Positions 7,087 to 16,554 of a DNA stretch of 64,000 nucleotides are shown piece by piece (the stretch's first letter is position 1; every line of letters starts with the position of its first letter). The notes under the pieces are model-generated. The model was not told where the DNA came from. It did not search any database and saw only the letters and a program-made list of their open reading frames with translations. Source of the stretch: Streptomyces fructofermentans (GTDB taxonomy: Bacteria > Actinomycetota > Actinomycetes > Streptomycetales > Streptomycetaceae); NCBI RefSeq assembly GCF_014651055.1, contig NZ_BMWD01000011.1:1-64000 (forward strand), in the 5' to 3' direction. The position numbers were made by a program, and so were the translations under genes.

Positions 7087-9252
7087 ATGGCCCCGATGCG
7101 CAGTTTCGGTCCCGGCAAGGAAGCGGAACACCCGGAGTACGCCGGGCAGTACCGCCTTGAGTCATGCCTGGGCGCGGGCGGCATGGGCGTGGTGCACCTC
7201 GCCACCTCCGCCTCCGGACTCCGCCTCGCGATCAAGGTGGTGCACGCCGAGTACGCGGCCGACCCGGAGTTCAGGGCACGCTTCCGCCAGGAGGTGAGCG
7301 CCGCCCGCCGAGTGAGCGGGGCGTTCACCGCGCCCGTCGTGGACGCGGACCCGGACGCCGAACTGCCCTGGATGGCAACGCTGTTCATACCCGGGCCCAC
7401 ACTCGCCGAGCAGGTGAAGCGGAACGGCGCGATGCGGGCGGCCGAGATACGCAGGCTCGGGGCGGGACTGGCCGAGGCCCTGCGCGACATCCACCGCGTC
7501 GGCGTGGTCCACCGGGACCTCAAGCCGAGCAATGTGCTGCTCGCACCGGACGGGCCCAAGGTCATCGACTTCGGCATATCCCGTCCGACGGACAGCGATC
7601 TGCGCACGGAGACGGGCAAGTTGATCGGTTCGCCGCCGTTCATGGCACCCGAGCAGTTCCAGCGTCCGCGGGAGGTCGGACCGGCTGCCGACGTGTTCGC
7701 CATGGGCGCCGTGCTCGCCCACGCCGCCACGGGACGCGGCCCGTTCGACTCCAACAGCCCCTACATCGTCGCGTACCAGGTGGTGCACAACGAACCCGAC
7801 CTGGCGGGTGTGCCCGACGACCTGGTGCCGCTGATCCTGCGCTGCCTCGCGAAGGATCCCGACGAACGTCCCCTGCCCGCCGAGGTGATGGACGCCCTCC
7901 GGCAGCCCTCGACCGACTCGGCTCCCCGCATCCCCGCCCAGCGCGGGTCCTCCGACCGGACGCACGTCGCCGAGAGACCGGTGCCGGCGCCGGACAGTGG
8001 CGGACAGTCCCGTCGCCGGCTCCGCCGCGTCGCGACCGTCGGCGCCGCGCTGGTCGTGGCGGCCGGAGGCGGCCTGTGGGCATGGGAGTTGGCCTCCTCC
8101 GCCGTACCGTCGGCCGCCCCCCGCACCGCTCCCGGCACCGGAGGCGAAACGGGTACCGGAACCGACGGGCCCCGGCCCCTGCGGCCCTGGACCACGACCT
8201 TCGGCGGCGGCCGCGTCTCGGACGCGCTCCCGGCCTGCACGTCGGGCAAGGGCGCCCTCTACTGCTCGGCGCCCGGCATCTCGGCCGCGCGGCTCGCCCC
8301 CTCCGACGGCCGTGTCGTCTGGACGCACAAGGCCCGGGCGGGCGCCGGCAGGCCCGCCGGGGACGGGGCCGCGGACGCGAACCCGGCGCCCGAGCTGTCC
8401 GGCGGTCTGCTGCACACCGAGTCCGGCGGCAGGCTCAGCGCCCTCGATCCCGCGACGGGGAAGCGGCGTTGGGACGTCGACGTGTCGAAGTACGGGGCCG
8501 TCGTGCACAGCGGGGACACCACCCTGCTCGCCGAGGAGCAGGGCACGGTACGGGCGCTGGACAGCGCGACGGGCGACGAACTCTGGAGCGAGCGCGTCGG
8601 GCGTCTGGGCACGCAGTGGACCGGCGGCTCGGGCCGGACCGGCGTGTTCTACGCGGCGACGCCCTCGGCCGACGGGTCCGCCACCCGTGTGAGCGCGGTG
8701 TCGGCGGAGAAGGGGTCCGTGCTGTGGACGCGTACCGCGACCGGCACCCTGAGCCCCTTCGCCGCACCCGACGGGGCCGTGTACCTCACGTCGACGAACA
8801 CGGACCAGCTCGTCGACGCGATCGTCCGGATCGACGGCGGGGACCGGAAGGTCCACCGGATTCCCCTGGCGACACCGCTCGACCGGGCCTCGGCCGCGGA
8901 GAGCGGGGGGATCACCTATCTGAGCGACGTCGCCGGTTCGCTCGTGGCCGTGGACACCCGCCGGGCCGGGAAGGGCGTACAGCTCTGGCGTCTGGAGACC
9001 TCGGTCAGCCGACCGTCGCAGCCGCTCGTGTCCGGCGGCCGGGTGTACCTGGGCGCGCCCGACGGCCGCCTCCTCGCCGCGGACGCCCGCAGCGGCGAGG
9101 CACTGGGCCAGACCCGGCCGCGGCTGGGCGGCAACCCGGCGCGGGTCGTGGGCCTGCTGCCCGCGCCCGTCGCACTCGGCGACCGCGTCCACGCGAGCGC
9201 GCCCGACGGCAGCGTCTTCGCCGTGGACGCCCGCGACCCCGCCGACTGGTGA
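7087..9252 (+). CDS. Membrane Ser/Thr protein kinase with extracellular PQQ-type beta-propeller
   Basis: 721 aa, Hanks-type (PknB-like) kinase. The glycine-rich loop GAGGMG is near residue 29, the ATP lysine is in AIKVVH, the catalytic loop HRDLKPSN is at about 142-149 and DFG at about 161-163, so all catalytic residues are present. A Pro/Ser linker leads to one transmembrane helix at about 315-332. The C-terminal 380 residues have repeated blades such as LSALDPATGKRRWDVD and VRALDSATGDELW, typical of a PQQ/quinoprotein-like propeller outside the membrane, probably a ligand-sensing domain. Monocistronic; a hairpin terminator follows. The ligand and targets are unknown. Confidence 0.9.
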   Translation: MAPMRSFGPGKEAEHPEYAGQYRLESCLGAGGMGVVHLATSASGLRLAIKVVHAEYAADPEFRARFRQEVSAARRVSGAFTAPVVDADPDAELPWMATLFIPGPTLAEQVKRNGAMRAAEIRRLGAGLAEALRDIHRVGVVHRDLKPSNVLLAPDGPKVIDFGISRPTDSDLRTETGKLIGSPPFMAPEQFQRPREVGPAADVFAMGAVLAHAATGRGPFDSNSPYIVAYQVVHNEPDLAGVPDDLVPLILRCLAKDPDERPLPAEVMDALRQPSTDSAPRIPAQRGSSDRTHVAERPVPAPDSGGQSRRRLRRVATVGAALVVAAGGGLWAWELASSAVPSAAPRTAPGTGGETGTGTDGPRPLRPWTTTFGGGRVSDALPACTSGKGALYCSAPGISAARLAPSDGRVVWTHKARAGAGRPAGDGAADANPAPELSGGLLHTESGGRLSALDPATGKRRWDVDVSKYGAVVHSGDTTLLAEEQGTVRALDSATGDELWSERVGRLGTQWTGGSGRTGVFYAATPSADGSATRVSAVSAEKGSVLWTRTATGTLSPFAAPDGAVYLTSTNTDQLVDAIVRIDGGDRKVHRIPLATPLDRASAAESGGITYLSDVAGSLVAVDTRRAGKGVQLWRLETSVSRPSQPLVSGGRVYLGAPDGRLLAADARSGEALGQTRPRLGGNPARVVGLLPAPVALGDRVHASAPDGSVFAVDARDPADW

Positions 9253-9603
9253 CGGGCGGGTCCCGGACCCCGGGCCCGCGAACCCGGCCGTAGGCGCGAC
9301 CGCACGCCGAAGCCCGGCGAGGGGCGCCCGAAGGCGGAGGCCCACGCACAGCGCTTGCGCGCAGGTCCACACACAACCCGTGCGCGAAGGCCCACACACA
9401 GCCCTTGCACGCTGGTCCACGCAGGACCCCGTACGCACGGTCCCGAGCTGCGCCCGTACGCGCGGGGGCGGAATCGCGGGGCGAGCCCGTGCCGACGAAG
9501 GGACTGGCGGCGCCCGCACGCGCGGGGGACGGAAGTCTGCGGCTGCTCCGGCCAAGCCGTGCCGACCGGGGCGCCCGTACGCGCGGGGGACGGGAACGGC
9601 GAA
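9253..9603. other. Intergenic spacer with degenerate repeats
   Basis: About 350 bp between the convergent kinase and ilvD. Imperfect copies of GGTCCACACACAACCCGTGC-like units lie at about 9355-9425, and three copies of a CGCCCGTACGCGCGGGGG-like unit lie near 9450, 9510 and 9570. No gene seen. Confidence 0.5.
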
Positions 9604-9630
9604 CCCGCCCGGTGGTGAGGACCGGGCGGG
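9604..9630. terminator. Bidirectional terminator between kinase gene and ilvD
   Basis: Perfect 10-bp stem CCCGCCCGGT / ACCGGGCGGG with 7-nt loop, between two converging genes. Confidence 0.65.
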
Positions 9631-9674
9631 TCCATGTCCCGTGTTCCGTCGCCGCGTCGGGCGGACGGGTGGGG

Positions 9675-11528
9675 TCAGCCGAGCTTCGAGACGTCCCGGA
9701 CCGCGCCCTTGTCCGCGCTCGTCGCCATCGCGGCGTACGCGCGCAGCGCGGCCGAGACCTTGCGCTCGCGGCCGACGGGCGCGTACACACCGCCGAGGGC
9801 CTCGCGCCGGGTCGCCAACTCCTCGTCGGAGACCAGGAGTTCGATGCTCCGGTTCGGGATGTCGATACGGATGCGGTCGCCGTCGCGGACGAGCGCGATG
9901 GTCCCGCCCGAGGCCGCCTCCGGGGACGCGTGGCCGATGGACAGCCCGGACGTGCCGCCGGAGAAGCGGCCGTCGGTGATCAGGGCGCAGGTCTTGCCCA
10001 GGCCCCGGCCCTTCAGGAAGGAGGTCGGGTAGAGCATCTCCTGCATGCCGGGGCCGCCCTTGGGGCCCTCGTAGCGGATGACGACGACGTCGCCGTGCGT
10101 GATCTCCTTCTTGAGGATCTTGTCGACGGCCTCGTCCTGCGACTCGCAGACGACCGCGGGTCCTTCGAAGGTCCAGATCGACTCGTCCACACCGGCCGTC
10201 TTCACGACGCATCCGTCGACCGCGAGGTTGCCCGTCAGGACCGCGAGTCCGCCGTCCTGCGAGTACGCGTGCTCCGCCGAGCGGATGCAGCCGCCCTCGG
10301 CGTCCACGTCGAGGGCCTCCCAGCGCTCGGACTGGGAGAACGCCTCGGCCGAGCGCACGCAGCCGGGCGCCGCGTGCCACAGCTCGACCGCCTCCGGGGA
10401 AGGCGATCCCGCGCGCACGTCCCAGGTCTTCAGCCAGTCGGACAGGGACGGGCTGTGCACCGAGTGGACGTCCTCGTTCAGGAGGCCCGCGCGGTGGAGT
10501 TCGCCGAGCAGGGCGGGGATGCCGCCGGCCCGGTGGACGTCCTCCATGTAGTACGTGCGGTCCTTCGCCACGTTCGGCGCGACCTTGGCGAGGCAGGGCA
10601 CCCTGCGCGAGACCTCGTTGATCTCCTCCAGGCCGAACGGGACGCCGGCCTCCTGGGCCGCGGCCAGCAGGTGCAGGATCGTGTTGGTCGAGCCGCCCAT
10701 GGCGATGTCCAGGGCCATGGCGTTCTGGAAGGCCGCGAACGTGGCGACGTTGCGGGGCAGGACCGTCTCGTCGTCCTGCTCGTAGTAGCGCCGGGTGACG
10801 TCCATGACCGTGCGCGCCGCGTCCTCGTACAGCCCCTTGCGGGCCGTGTGGGTGGCGAGCAGCGAGCCGTTGCCGGGGAGGGAGAGGCCGATGGCCTCCG
10901 TCAGGCAGTTCATCGAGTTGGCGGTGAACATGCCGGAACAGGAGCCGCAGGTCGGACAGGCGTTCTCCTCGATGCGGAGGATGTCCTCGTCCGAGATCTT
11001 GTCGTTCACCGCGTCGGAGATCGCGTCGACCAGGTCGAGCGTGCGGACCGTGCCGTCGACGAGCGTGGCGCGGCCGGACTCCATGGGTCCGCCGGAGACG
11101 AAGACCGTCGGGATGTTCAGGCGCAGCGCCGCCATCAGCATGCCGGGGGTGATCTTGTCGCAGTTCGAGATGCAGATCAGGGCGTCGGCGCAGTGGGCCT
11201 CGACCATGTACTCGACGCTGTCGGCGATCAGGTCGCGGGACGGCAGGGAGTAGAGCATCCCGCCGTGGCCCATGGCGATGCCGTCGTCCACCGCGATCGT
11301 GTTGAACTCGCGCGGGATGCCGCCGGCGGCCGTGATGGCCTCGCTCACGATCCGGCCGACCGGCTGGAGGTGGGTGTGTCCGGGCACGAACTCCGTGAAG
11401 GAGTTGGCGACGGCGATGATCGGCTTGCGGCCGATGTCCGCGCCCGGTACACCGGAGGCGCGCATAAGGGCGCGTGCGCCCGCCATGTTGCGGCCGTGGG
11501 TGACTGTGCGGGACCTCAGCTCGGGCAT
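9675..11528 (-). CDS. ilvD: Dihydroxy-acid dehydratase
   Basis: Fe-S enzyme of branched-chain amino acid synthesis: it converts 2,3-dihydroxyisovalerate and 2,3-dihydroxy-3-methylvalerate to the 2-oxo acids. 617 aa, full length. The family signature CDKITPGM is near residue 123, and the second Cys motif [17 protein letters not shown] near 193; together they bind the cluster. The C-terminal [18 protein letters not shown] block is also present. The ATG at 11528 is preceded by AAGGAG on the minus strand. It stands alone, away from ilvBNC, as in other streptomycetes. Confidence 0.96.
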   Translation of the reverse strand: MPELRSRTVTHGRNMAGARALMRASGVPGADIGRKPIIAVANSFTEFVPGHTHLQPVGRIVSEAITAAGGIPREFNTIAVDDGIAMGHGGMLYSLPSRDLIADSVEYMVEAHCADALICISNCDKITPGMLMAALRLNIPTVFVSGGPMESGRATLVDGTVRTLDLVDAISDAVNDKISDEDILRIEENACPTCGSCSGMFTANSMNCLTEAIGLSLPGNGSLLATHTARKGLYEDAARTVMDVTRRYYEQDDETVLPRNVATFAAFQNAMALDIAMGGSTNTILHLLAAAQEAGVPFGLEEINEVSRRVPCLAKVAPNVAKDRTYYMEDVHRAGGIPALLGELHRAGLLNEDVHSVHSPSLSDWLKTWDVRAGSPSPEAVELWHAAPGCVRSAEAFSQSERWEALDVDAEGGCIRSAEHAYSQDGGLAVLTGNLAVDGCVVKTAGVDESIWTFEGPAVVCESQDEAVDKILKKEITHGDVVVIRYEGPKGGPGMQEMLYPTSFLKGRGLGKTCALITDGRFSGGTSGLSIGHASPEAASGGTIALVRDGDRIRIDIPNRSIELLVSDEELATRREALGGVYAPVGRERKVSAALRAYAAMATSADKGAVRDVSKLG

Positions 11529-11764
11529 CGTCGCTCGCTCCTTCGGAGAGTACTGACTTCTGTCGAGCGTACGCCGCCCCTCCAGGATCCGGACAGACCG
11601 TCCGGAATGCGGGACGGATGTCTCGGTGAGCGGCCGTCCGCCCCGCCGCCGCGCTTCGGCCGCCGAGGGCGTCGGGCCCTCGGGAGGGAGCCGCGTCGAG
11701 CCCCGGGAGGGAGGTGCGTCGAGCCCCGGGAGGGAGGAGCGTCGGGCCCCGGGGCAGGGCCCCG

Positions 11765-12379
11765 TCAAGGACCCGTCAGATGCTCCTGGACCACCGGAGC
11801 GACCCGTGCGACGAGCAGTTCCGCGTCCTCCGAGGCCAGCGGCTCCACCTTGATCACGTAGCGCAGCATGGCGACCCCGACGAGCTGGGCGGCCGCGAGT
11901 TCGGCGCGCAGCTCGGCGTCCGGGCGGTCGAGCTGTCCGGCGACGCGGCTCAGCACCTGTGTGAAGACGAGCCGCCGGAAGACCGTGGCGGCCGTCTCGT
12001 TGGTCACGGCCGAGCGGAGGATCGCGAGCAGCGCCCTGCGGGTCCCCGGGGCCTCCCAGACGCCGAAGAAGAAGCGGGCCAGACGCTCGCCGACCCCGTC
12101 CATCGGGCCGTCGGTGATCGAGCCGGGCGCCTCCAGGACGGGCGCGAAGGCACCTTGGACGGCCGCCTCGAAGACCTGCTCCTTGGTGCCGAAGTAGTGG
12201 TGCACGAGAGCGGGGTCGACGTCCGCGGACTTCGCGATGCCGCGCATGGAGGTCTTCTCGTAGCCGCGCTCGGAGAACTCCTCGCCGGCCGCCGCGAGAA
12301 TGCGGTCGCGGGCGGCCGGACCGGCTGCGGAGTCCGTACGGGAGGGGCGTCCCCTGCGGCGGGGCGCGGCGGCGGTCAT
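11765..12379 (-). CDS. TetR family transcriptional regulator
   Basis: 204 aa. The N-terminal DNA-binding helix-turn-helix lies at about residues 25-70, with the typical core [36 protein letters not shown]. The C-terminal ligand part is hydrophobic and resembles the PsrA/Rv-type TetR_C group. Its ATG overlaps the stop of the sugar-phosphate isomerase-like gene by 4 bp (ATGA), so it is the second gene of a two-gene operon and may regulate it. No clear operator was found in the upstream gene's promoter. Confidence 0.88.
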   Translation of the reverse strand: MTAAAPRRRGRPSRTDSAAGPAARDRILAAAGEEFSERGYEKTSMRGIAKSADVDPALVHHYFGTKEQVFEAAVQGAFAPVLEAPGSITDGPMDGVGERLARFFFGVWEAPGTRRALLAILRSAVTNETAATVFRRLVFTQVLSRVAGQLDRPDAELRAELAAAQLVGVAMLRYVIKVEPLASEDAELLVARVAPVVQEHLTGP

Positions 12380-13200
12380 GACCGGGGGACCCGGAGCGCC
12401 GAGGCCAGGTGGAGCCGGGTGAAGGCGAGCGCCTCCGCGAGGTCGGCCTCGCGTTCGGCGCTCGACATCGCGCGGCGGGTGTTGACCTCGATCACGACAT
12501 GGCCGTCGAAGCCGGACCGCGCGAGCCGTTCGAGGAGTTCGGCGCAGGGCTGGGTGCCGCGGCCGGGGACGAGGTGCTCGTCCTTGCTGGAACCGTTGCC
12601 GTCGGCGAGGTGGACGTGGCCGAGGCGGTCACCCATGCGGTCGATCATCGCCGTCGCGTCCGTACGGGCCGTCGCGGTGTGGCTGAGGTCGATCGTGAAG
12701 TGCCGGTAGTCGTCCTTCGTGACGTCCCACTCGGGGGCGTACGCCAGCATCTCCCGGTCCCGGTAGCGCCAGGGGTACATGTTCTCGACGGCGAATCGCA
12801 CGTCCGTCTCCTCGGCCATCCGCCAGATCCCGGTGACGAAGTCCCGGGCGTACTGGCGCTGCCACCGGAAGGGGGGATGGACGACCACGGTGCTCGCGCC
12901 GAGCTTCTCGGCCGCCGCGCGGGCCCGCTGGAGCTTCACCCACGGGTCGGTGGACCAGACGCGCTGCGTGATCAGCAGACACGGGGCGTGGATCGCGAGG
13001 ATCGGGACCCGGTGGTAGTCGCTGAGCCGGCGGAGTGCCTCTATGTCCTGGCTCACCGGGTCGGTCCAGACCATGACTTCCACGCCGTCGTAGCCGAGGC
13101 GCGCGGCGATCTCGAAGGCCGTCGCCGTCGACTCCGGGTACACGGAGGCCGTGGACAGTGCGACCTTCGCATCCGGGATGCGCACCACTGGTTCTGCCAC
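12376..13200 (-). CDS. Sugar phosphate isomerase/epimerase family protein (TIM barrel)
   Basis: 274 aa, AP_endonuc_2/xylose-isomerase-like TIM barrel. Likely metal ligands lie in [40 protein letters not shown] and VIEVN, the normal order of Glu, His, Glu, Asp, His and Glu residues in this fold. The reaction cannot be named; relatives act on inositols, hydroxypyruvate or tagatose. The GTG at 13200 has TAACCT 6 nt upstream (minus strand), so the mRNA is probably leaderless. It is translationally coupled to the TetR gene. Confidence 0.85.
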   Translation of the reverse strand: MAEPVVRIPDAKVALSTASVYPESTATAFEIAARLGYDGVEVMVWTDPVSQDIEALRRLSDYHRVPILAIHAPCLLITQRVWSTDPWVKLQRARAAAEKLGASTVVVHPPFRWQRQYARDFVTGIWRMAEETDVRFAVENMYPWRYRDREMLAYAPEWDVTKDDYRHFTIDLSHTATARTDATAMIDRMGDRLGHVHLADGNGSSKDEHLVPGRGTQPCAELLERLARSGFDGHVVIEVNTRRAMSSAEREADLAEALAFTRLHLASALRVPRS

Positions 13201-13891
13201 GGGGACAGGTTACGGGGTGCCTCTGCCTGTTGTGTCGGGGTGGTGGCCTTTGGCCGGGGGGCGCCCTCCGGCCGCCGTGCCCCTCGACCGGGGGTACGGG
13301 GTGGCCTCCGGCCGGGTCGCGGAGGCGGGGGCTCGGGCGCCGGGAGGGGCCCGACGGGGTCACCGCGGCGGGGAGCGACGGGGGCCGGGAGTCGTCCCGG
13401 CGGGGTCACTGTGGCCGGGAGCGACGGGCGCCGGGAGGCGTCCCGCCGGGGTCACTGTGGCCGGGGTCACTGTGGCCGGGAGTCACGGGGGCCGGGAGTC
13501 ACGGGGGCCGGAGGCGTCCGGCGGGTGCAGGGGGTGCGCGGGTTACGGGCGGGGCAGGCCTGGTGGCGGGTCGCACGCCGTCCGGCGATAGCCGGAGTAC
13601 GGCCCCCGGCCCGTGACTCCGTACTCCCGTGCCCCCGGCGCGGGCGGCACGGGAAAGCCCCGTACCCGGGCGGACGGGACCTCGCCGGTGGCGGGCGCCC
13701 CCGGACCCCGGGCACGGCGGCCCGTACCGATCGGCCGGCGCGCCCCGGACCGTACCGACAGCCCGTACCGGCGGGCCCGCACGCGGCGGACCGTACCGGC
13801 GGCCCGAGCTCCGTGGCCCGCACCGACAACCCGAACCGGCGGGGTCCGGGCCCGCGCGGAGGTGCGGGACCCACCGGCGCGGGGCTGGCCC
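13201..13891. repeat. Gene-free spacer with imperfect tandem repeats
   Basis: 690 bp with no credible gene. GGTCACTGTGGCCGGG occurs three times (near 13405, 13450, 13465) and AGTCACGGGGGCCGGG/A twice (near 13490), making an imperfect array at about 13380-13520. Further short repeats of CGGACCGTACCGAC type lie at 13730-13860. Confidence 0.6.
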
Positions 13892-14824
13892 CTACGCCGG
13901 TGCCATCTGGTCCAGGCGGCGCAGGATGACGCCCTCCCGCAGGGCCCACGGGCAGATCTCCAGGGTCTCGACGCCGAAGAGGTCCATCGCGCCCTCGGCG
14001 ACGATCGCACCCGCGAGGAGTTGCCCGGCACGGCCTTCGGACACCCCGGGGAGTTCCGCGCGTTCGGCCGCGGTCATCGAGCCGAGGCGGGGCACCCAGT
14101 CCTCCAGGGAGCGGCGCTTGAGCTCGCGCTGCACATAGAGGCCCTCCGTGGAACGGGCGGCGCCGGCCAGCCGGGCGAGCTGCTTGAACGTCTTGGACGT
14201 GGCGACCACATGGTCGGGCGGGCCGAACCGGCTGAACTCCCCGACCGTACGGGCGATCTGCGCCCGCACATGGCGGCGCAGCGCCCTGATGTCCCCCGGG
14301 TCCGCCGGGTCGGCGGCCAGCCAGCCGGCGGTCAGCCGTCCCGCGCCCAGCGGCAGGGAGGCCGCCGCGTCCGGCTCCTCGTCGATGCCGTACGCGATCT
14401 CCAGGGAACCGCCGCCGATGTCGAGGACGAGGAGCTTCCCGGCCGACCAGCCGAACCAGCGGCGGGCTGCCAGGAACGTGAGCCGCGCCTCCTCGGCCCC
14501 GGTCAGCACCTGGAGCTCGACACCCGTCTCGGCCCGCACCCGGGCCAGCACGTCGTCGGCGTTGCCGGCCTCACGCACCGCGGAGGTCGCGAACGGCAGC
14601 AGCTCCTCCACGCCCTTGTCCTCGGCTGCCTCCAGGGCGTCCTGGACGACTGCGATCAGCCTGTCGACCCCTTCGGTGTCGATCGCGCCGCTCTCGTCGA
14701 GGAGTTGGGCGAGCCGCAGCTCCGCCTTGTGCGAATGCGCGGGCAGCGGGCGCGCGCCGGGATGTGCATCCACCACCAGCAGATGCACCGTGTTCGAACC
14801 CACGTCCAGGACACCGAGTCTCAT
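13892..14824 (-). CDS. Exopolyphosphatase / Ppx-GppA family phosphatase
   Basis: 310 aa, matching the single-domain actinobacterial Ppx/GppA proteins that remove terminal phosphate from polyphosphate or pppGpp. ASKHA fold motifs: [15 protein letters not shown] at the N-terminus (phosphate 1 loop), [25 protein letters not shown] with the catalytic Glu, and [11 protein letters not shown] (phosphate 2 loop). Proteins of this short form in Mycobacterium act on short polyphosphate. The start at 14824 is supported by TAGCGT 7 nt upstream on the minus strand, a leaderless arrangement; a longer frame to 15088 would cross into the divergent gene. Specific substrate uncertain. Confidence 0.9.
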   Translation of the reverse strand: MRLGVLDVGSNTVHLLVVDAHPGARPLPAHSHKAELRLAQLLDESGAIDTEGVDRLIAVVQDALEAAEDKGVEELLPFATSAVREAGNADDVLARVRAETGVELQVLTGAEEARLTFLAARRWFGWSAGKLLVLDIGGGSLEIAYGIDEEPDAAASLPLGAGRLTAGWLAADPADPGDIRALRRHVRAQIARTVGEFSRFGPPDHVVATSKTFKQLARLAGAARSTEGLYVQRELKRRSLEDWVPRLGSMTAAERAELPGVSEGRAGQLLAGAIVAEGAMDLFGVETLEICPWALREGVILRRLDQMAPA

Positions 14825-14895
14825 GTACGGCACGCTACTGCGCGCGGGCCGCCCGGCCGGTCCCGGAGTGGTCTCGGGCGACTTACCCTGGACCC
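14825..14895. promoter_or_regulatory. Divergent leaderless promoter pair
   Basis: The 71-bp gap between two divergent genes holds TAGCGT ending 7 nt before the ATG at 14824 (minus strand) and TACCCT (14884-14889) ending 6 nt before the GTG at 14896 (plus strand). Neither has a good -35 box. Confidence 0.55.
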
Positions 14896-15747
14896 GTGCC
14901 AAAGACGAAAAAGGCGAAGAGCGACAAATCCGCCACGGGTTCCGTACAGGGTTCTTCGCAGGCGAAGGCCTCCCGGTCCAAGAAGTCCCCGGAGCGGGGG
15001 GACGAGAAGGGGCTGGACTTCGCGCGTGCCTGGGTGGAGTTCCCTGACCCGTCCGACGACGAGCAGGTCTTCCGCTGCGATCTGACATGGCTGACCTCTC
15101 GCTGGAACTGCATCTTCGGAAGCGGCTGCCAGGGGATCCAGGCGGGCCGGGCGGACGACGGGTGCTGCACGCTCGGCGCCCACTTCTCGGACGAGGACGA
15201 CGAGAAGCGCGTGGCGGGCCATGTGGCCAGACTCACGCCCGAGATCTGGCAGCACCACGACGTGGGCACGGAGACCGGCTGGGTCTCCGAGGACGAGGAC
15301 GGCGACCGCCAGACGCGTCCGTACGAGGGTTCGTGCATCTTCCAGAACCGCCCCGGCTTCGCGGGCGGCGCGGGCTGCTCGCTGCACATCCTGGCGGTCA
15401 AGGAGGGGCGCGAGCCCCTGGAGACCAAGCCGGACGTCTGCTGGCAGCTGCCGGTCCGGCGCACGTACGAGTGGATCGACCGGCCCGACGACACCCGGGT
15501 GCTCCAGGTCTCGATCGGCGAGTACGACAGGCGCGGCTGGGGGCCGGGCGGGCACGACCTGCACTGGTGGTGCACCTCGGCGACCTCGGCGCACGGCGCC
15601 GGCGACCCGGTGTACGTGTCGTACCGGCCCGAGCTGGTCGAGCTGATGGGCAAGGCCGGGTACGACCGGCTGGCCGAGCTGTGCGAGGAGCGGCTGGCCT
15701 CGCAGCTCCCCCTGCTGGCACCGCACCCGGCGGACCCCGCGCGCTGA
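14896..15747 (+). CDS. Cysteine-rich conserved protein, possible metal or Fe-S binding
   Basis: 283 aa, not recognised as a characterised enzyme. A lysine-rich, probably disordered N-terminus (residues 1-40) precedes a conserved body with clustered cysteines: [17 protein letters not shown] and [10 protein letters not shown], then [19 protein letters not shown] and WWCTS. The first cluster resembles the CxxxxxC..CC layout of YkgJ-like zinc/iron-chelating proteins. The GTG at 14896 is chosen from the leaderless -10 box and because the upstream frame runs into the phosphatase gene. Monocistronic and divergent from the exopolyphosphatase. Function unknown. Confidence 0.8.
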   Translation: MPKTKKAKSDKSATGSVQGSSQAKASRSKKSPERGDEKGLDFARAWVEFPDPSDDEQVFRCDLTWLTSRWNCIFGSGCQGIQAGRADDGCCTLGAHFSDEDDEKRVAGHVARLTPEIWQHHDVGTETGWVSEDEDGDRQTRPYEGSCIFQNRPGFAGGAGCSLHILAVKEGREPLETKPDVCWQLPVRRTYEWIDRPDDTRVLQVSIGEYDRRGWGPGGHDLHWWCTSATSAHGAGDPVYVSYRPELVELMGKAGYDRLAELCEERLASQLPLLAPHPADPAR

Positions 15748-16554
15748 CGGGCGCCCGGCGCTCGGGGCCGGTGGCGGGGCCGCCCCTGTGACGGCTCGGC
15801 CCTGCGACCGGCCGTCCGGCGGCGGGGGTTCTCCGGCCGAGGCACGGGGTCCGGAGCGAGGGACCCGGTTCGGGCGAGGGGCGGGGTCCGGGGCGGGGCG
15901 ATCGGTCCCGCCGGGTGCGCGGCCGGGCGCGAGGGACCCGGTTCGGACGGCCCGGTTCGGACGGGCCGGTGCGGACGGCTCGGTGCGGACGGGCCGGTGC
16001 GGGCAGCCCGGTGCGGACGGGCCAGTGCGGACGGCCCGGTCCAGGGCGGTGTGCGGTCCAGGGACGCGTCCCGGTCTCCGGGCGGGCCGCGTCGCGGTCT
16101 TCGGCAGGGCTCCGGCCCTGGGACACCCCCGCCTCGTGGCCCGCCGGCGGCGAGTCCTCCGTACGCGGTCCCCGTGCGCCCCGCCCCGTCCGGGGTGCCC
16201 GTACGGGGCGGTCGGACGCCGGTATGGAGTGGTGGACGGCTGCCGCGAGGTGGACGACGGCTGCCGCGAGGTGGACGACGGCTGCCGCGGGGTGGACGAC
16301 GGCTGCCGCGGGGTGGACGACGGCTGCCGCGGGGGCGCCGGGAACCGCCGCGGGACGGCCGGTGGCACCGGCGGGGCGGCCGTGGGATTCCGCGTGGGAT
16401 GCCGGGGGTCGGCAGGCGGCAGGGCACGGCCGGTGCGGGCGGACTGGTGCGGTGGCGCGTGAGGTACGGGCCGAGAGCAGGCCGTGCCGGCCGGTGGTGC
16501 GTGAGGTGCCGACCGGGGGCGGACCGTGCGGGCCGGTGGTGGCAGGGGCGTTCT
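15748..16554. other. Gene-free spacer, repeat-rich
   Basis: About 800 bp between the converging Cys-rich gene and the sigma-like gene. Open frames here are long only because of GC content. It holds short CGGTGCGGACGGGC-type repeats (about 15945-16040) and the 21-bp array at 16247-16330. Confidence 0.55.
16247..16330. repeat. 21-bp tandem repeat, 4 full copies plus a partial one
   Basis: The unit GAGGTGGACGACGGCTGCCGC (A/G at one site) starts at 16247, 16268, 16289 and 16310, preceded by a shortened copy at 16232-16246. The period is a multiple of 3, so it stays open in all frames, but no start, conserved domain or ribosome binding site supports translation. Confidence 0.85.

Noticed and set aside
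7162-10380. A 1072-codon minus-strand open frame opposite the Ser/Thr kinase
   Set aside because: Shadow of the kinase and the end of ilvD; no start signal and low-complexity protein.
9405-11861. An 818-codon open frame on the plus strand opposite ilvD
   Set aside because: Antisense shadow caused by GC-rich third positions; composition is Arg/Gly/Asp/His-rich without any conserved domain, while ilvD on the other strand is unmistakable.
16247-16330. Possible CRISPR array
   Set aside because: Direct head-to-tail copies with no spacers and no cas genes.
15788-16462. Plus-strand open frame with VDDGCR repeats
   Set aside because: The 21-bp minisatellite stays open in all frames; no ribosome binding site, start or conserved sequence. 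Listed as a repeat instead.
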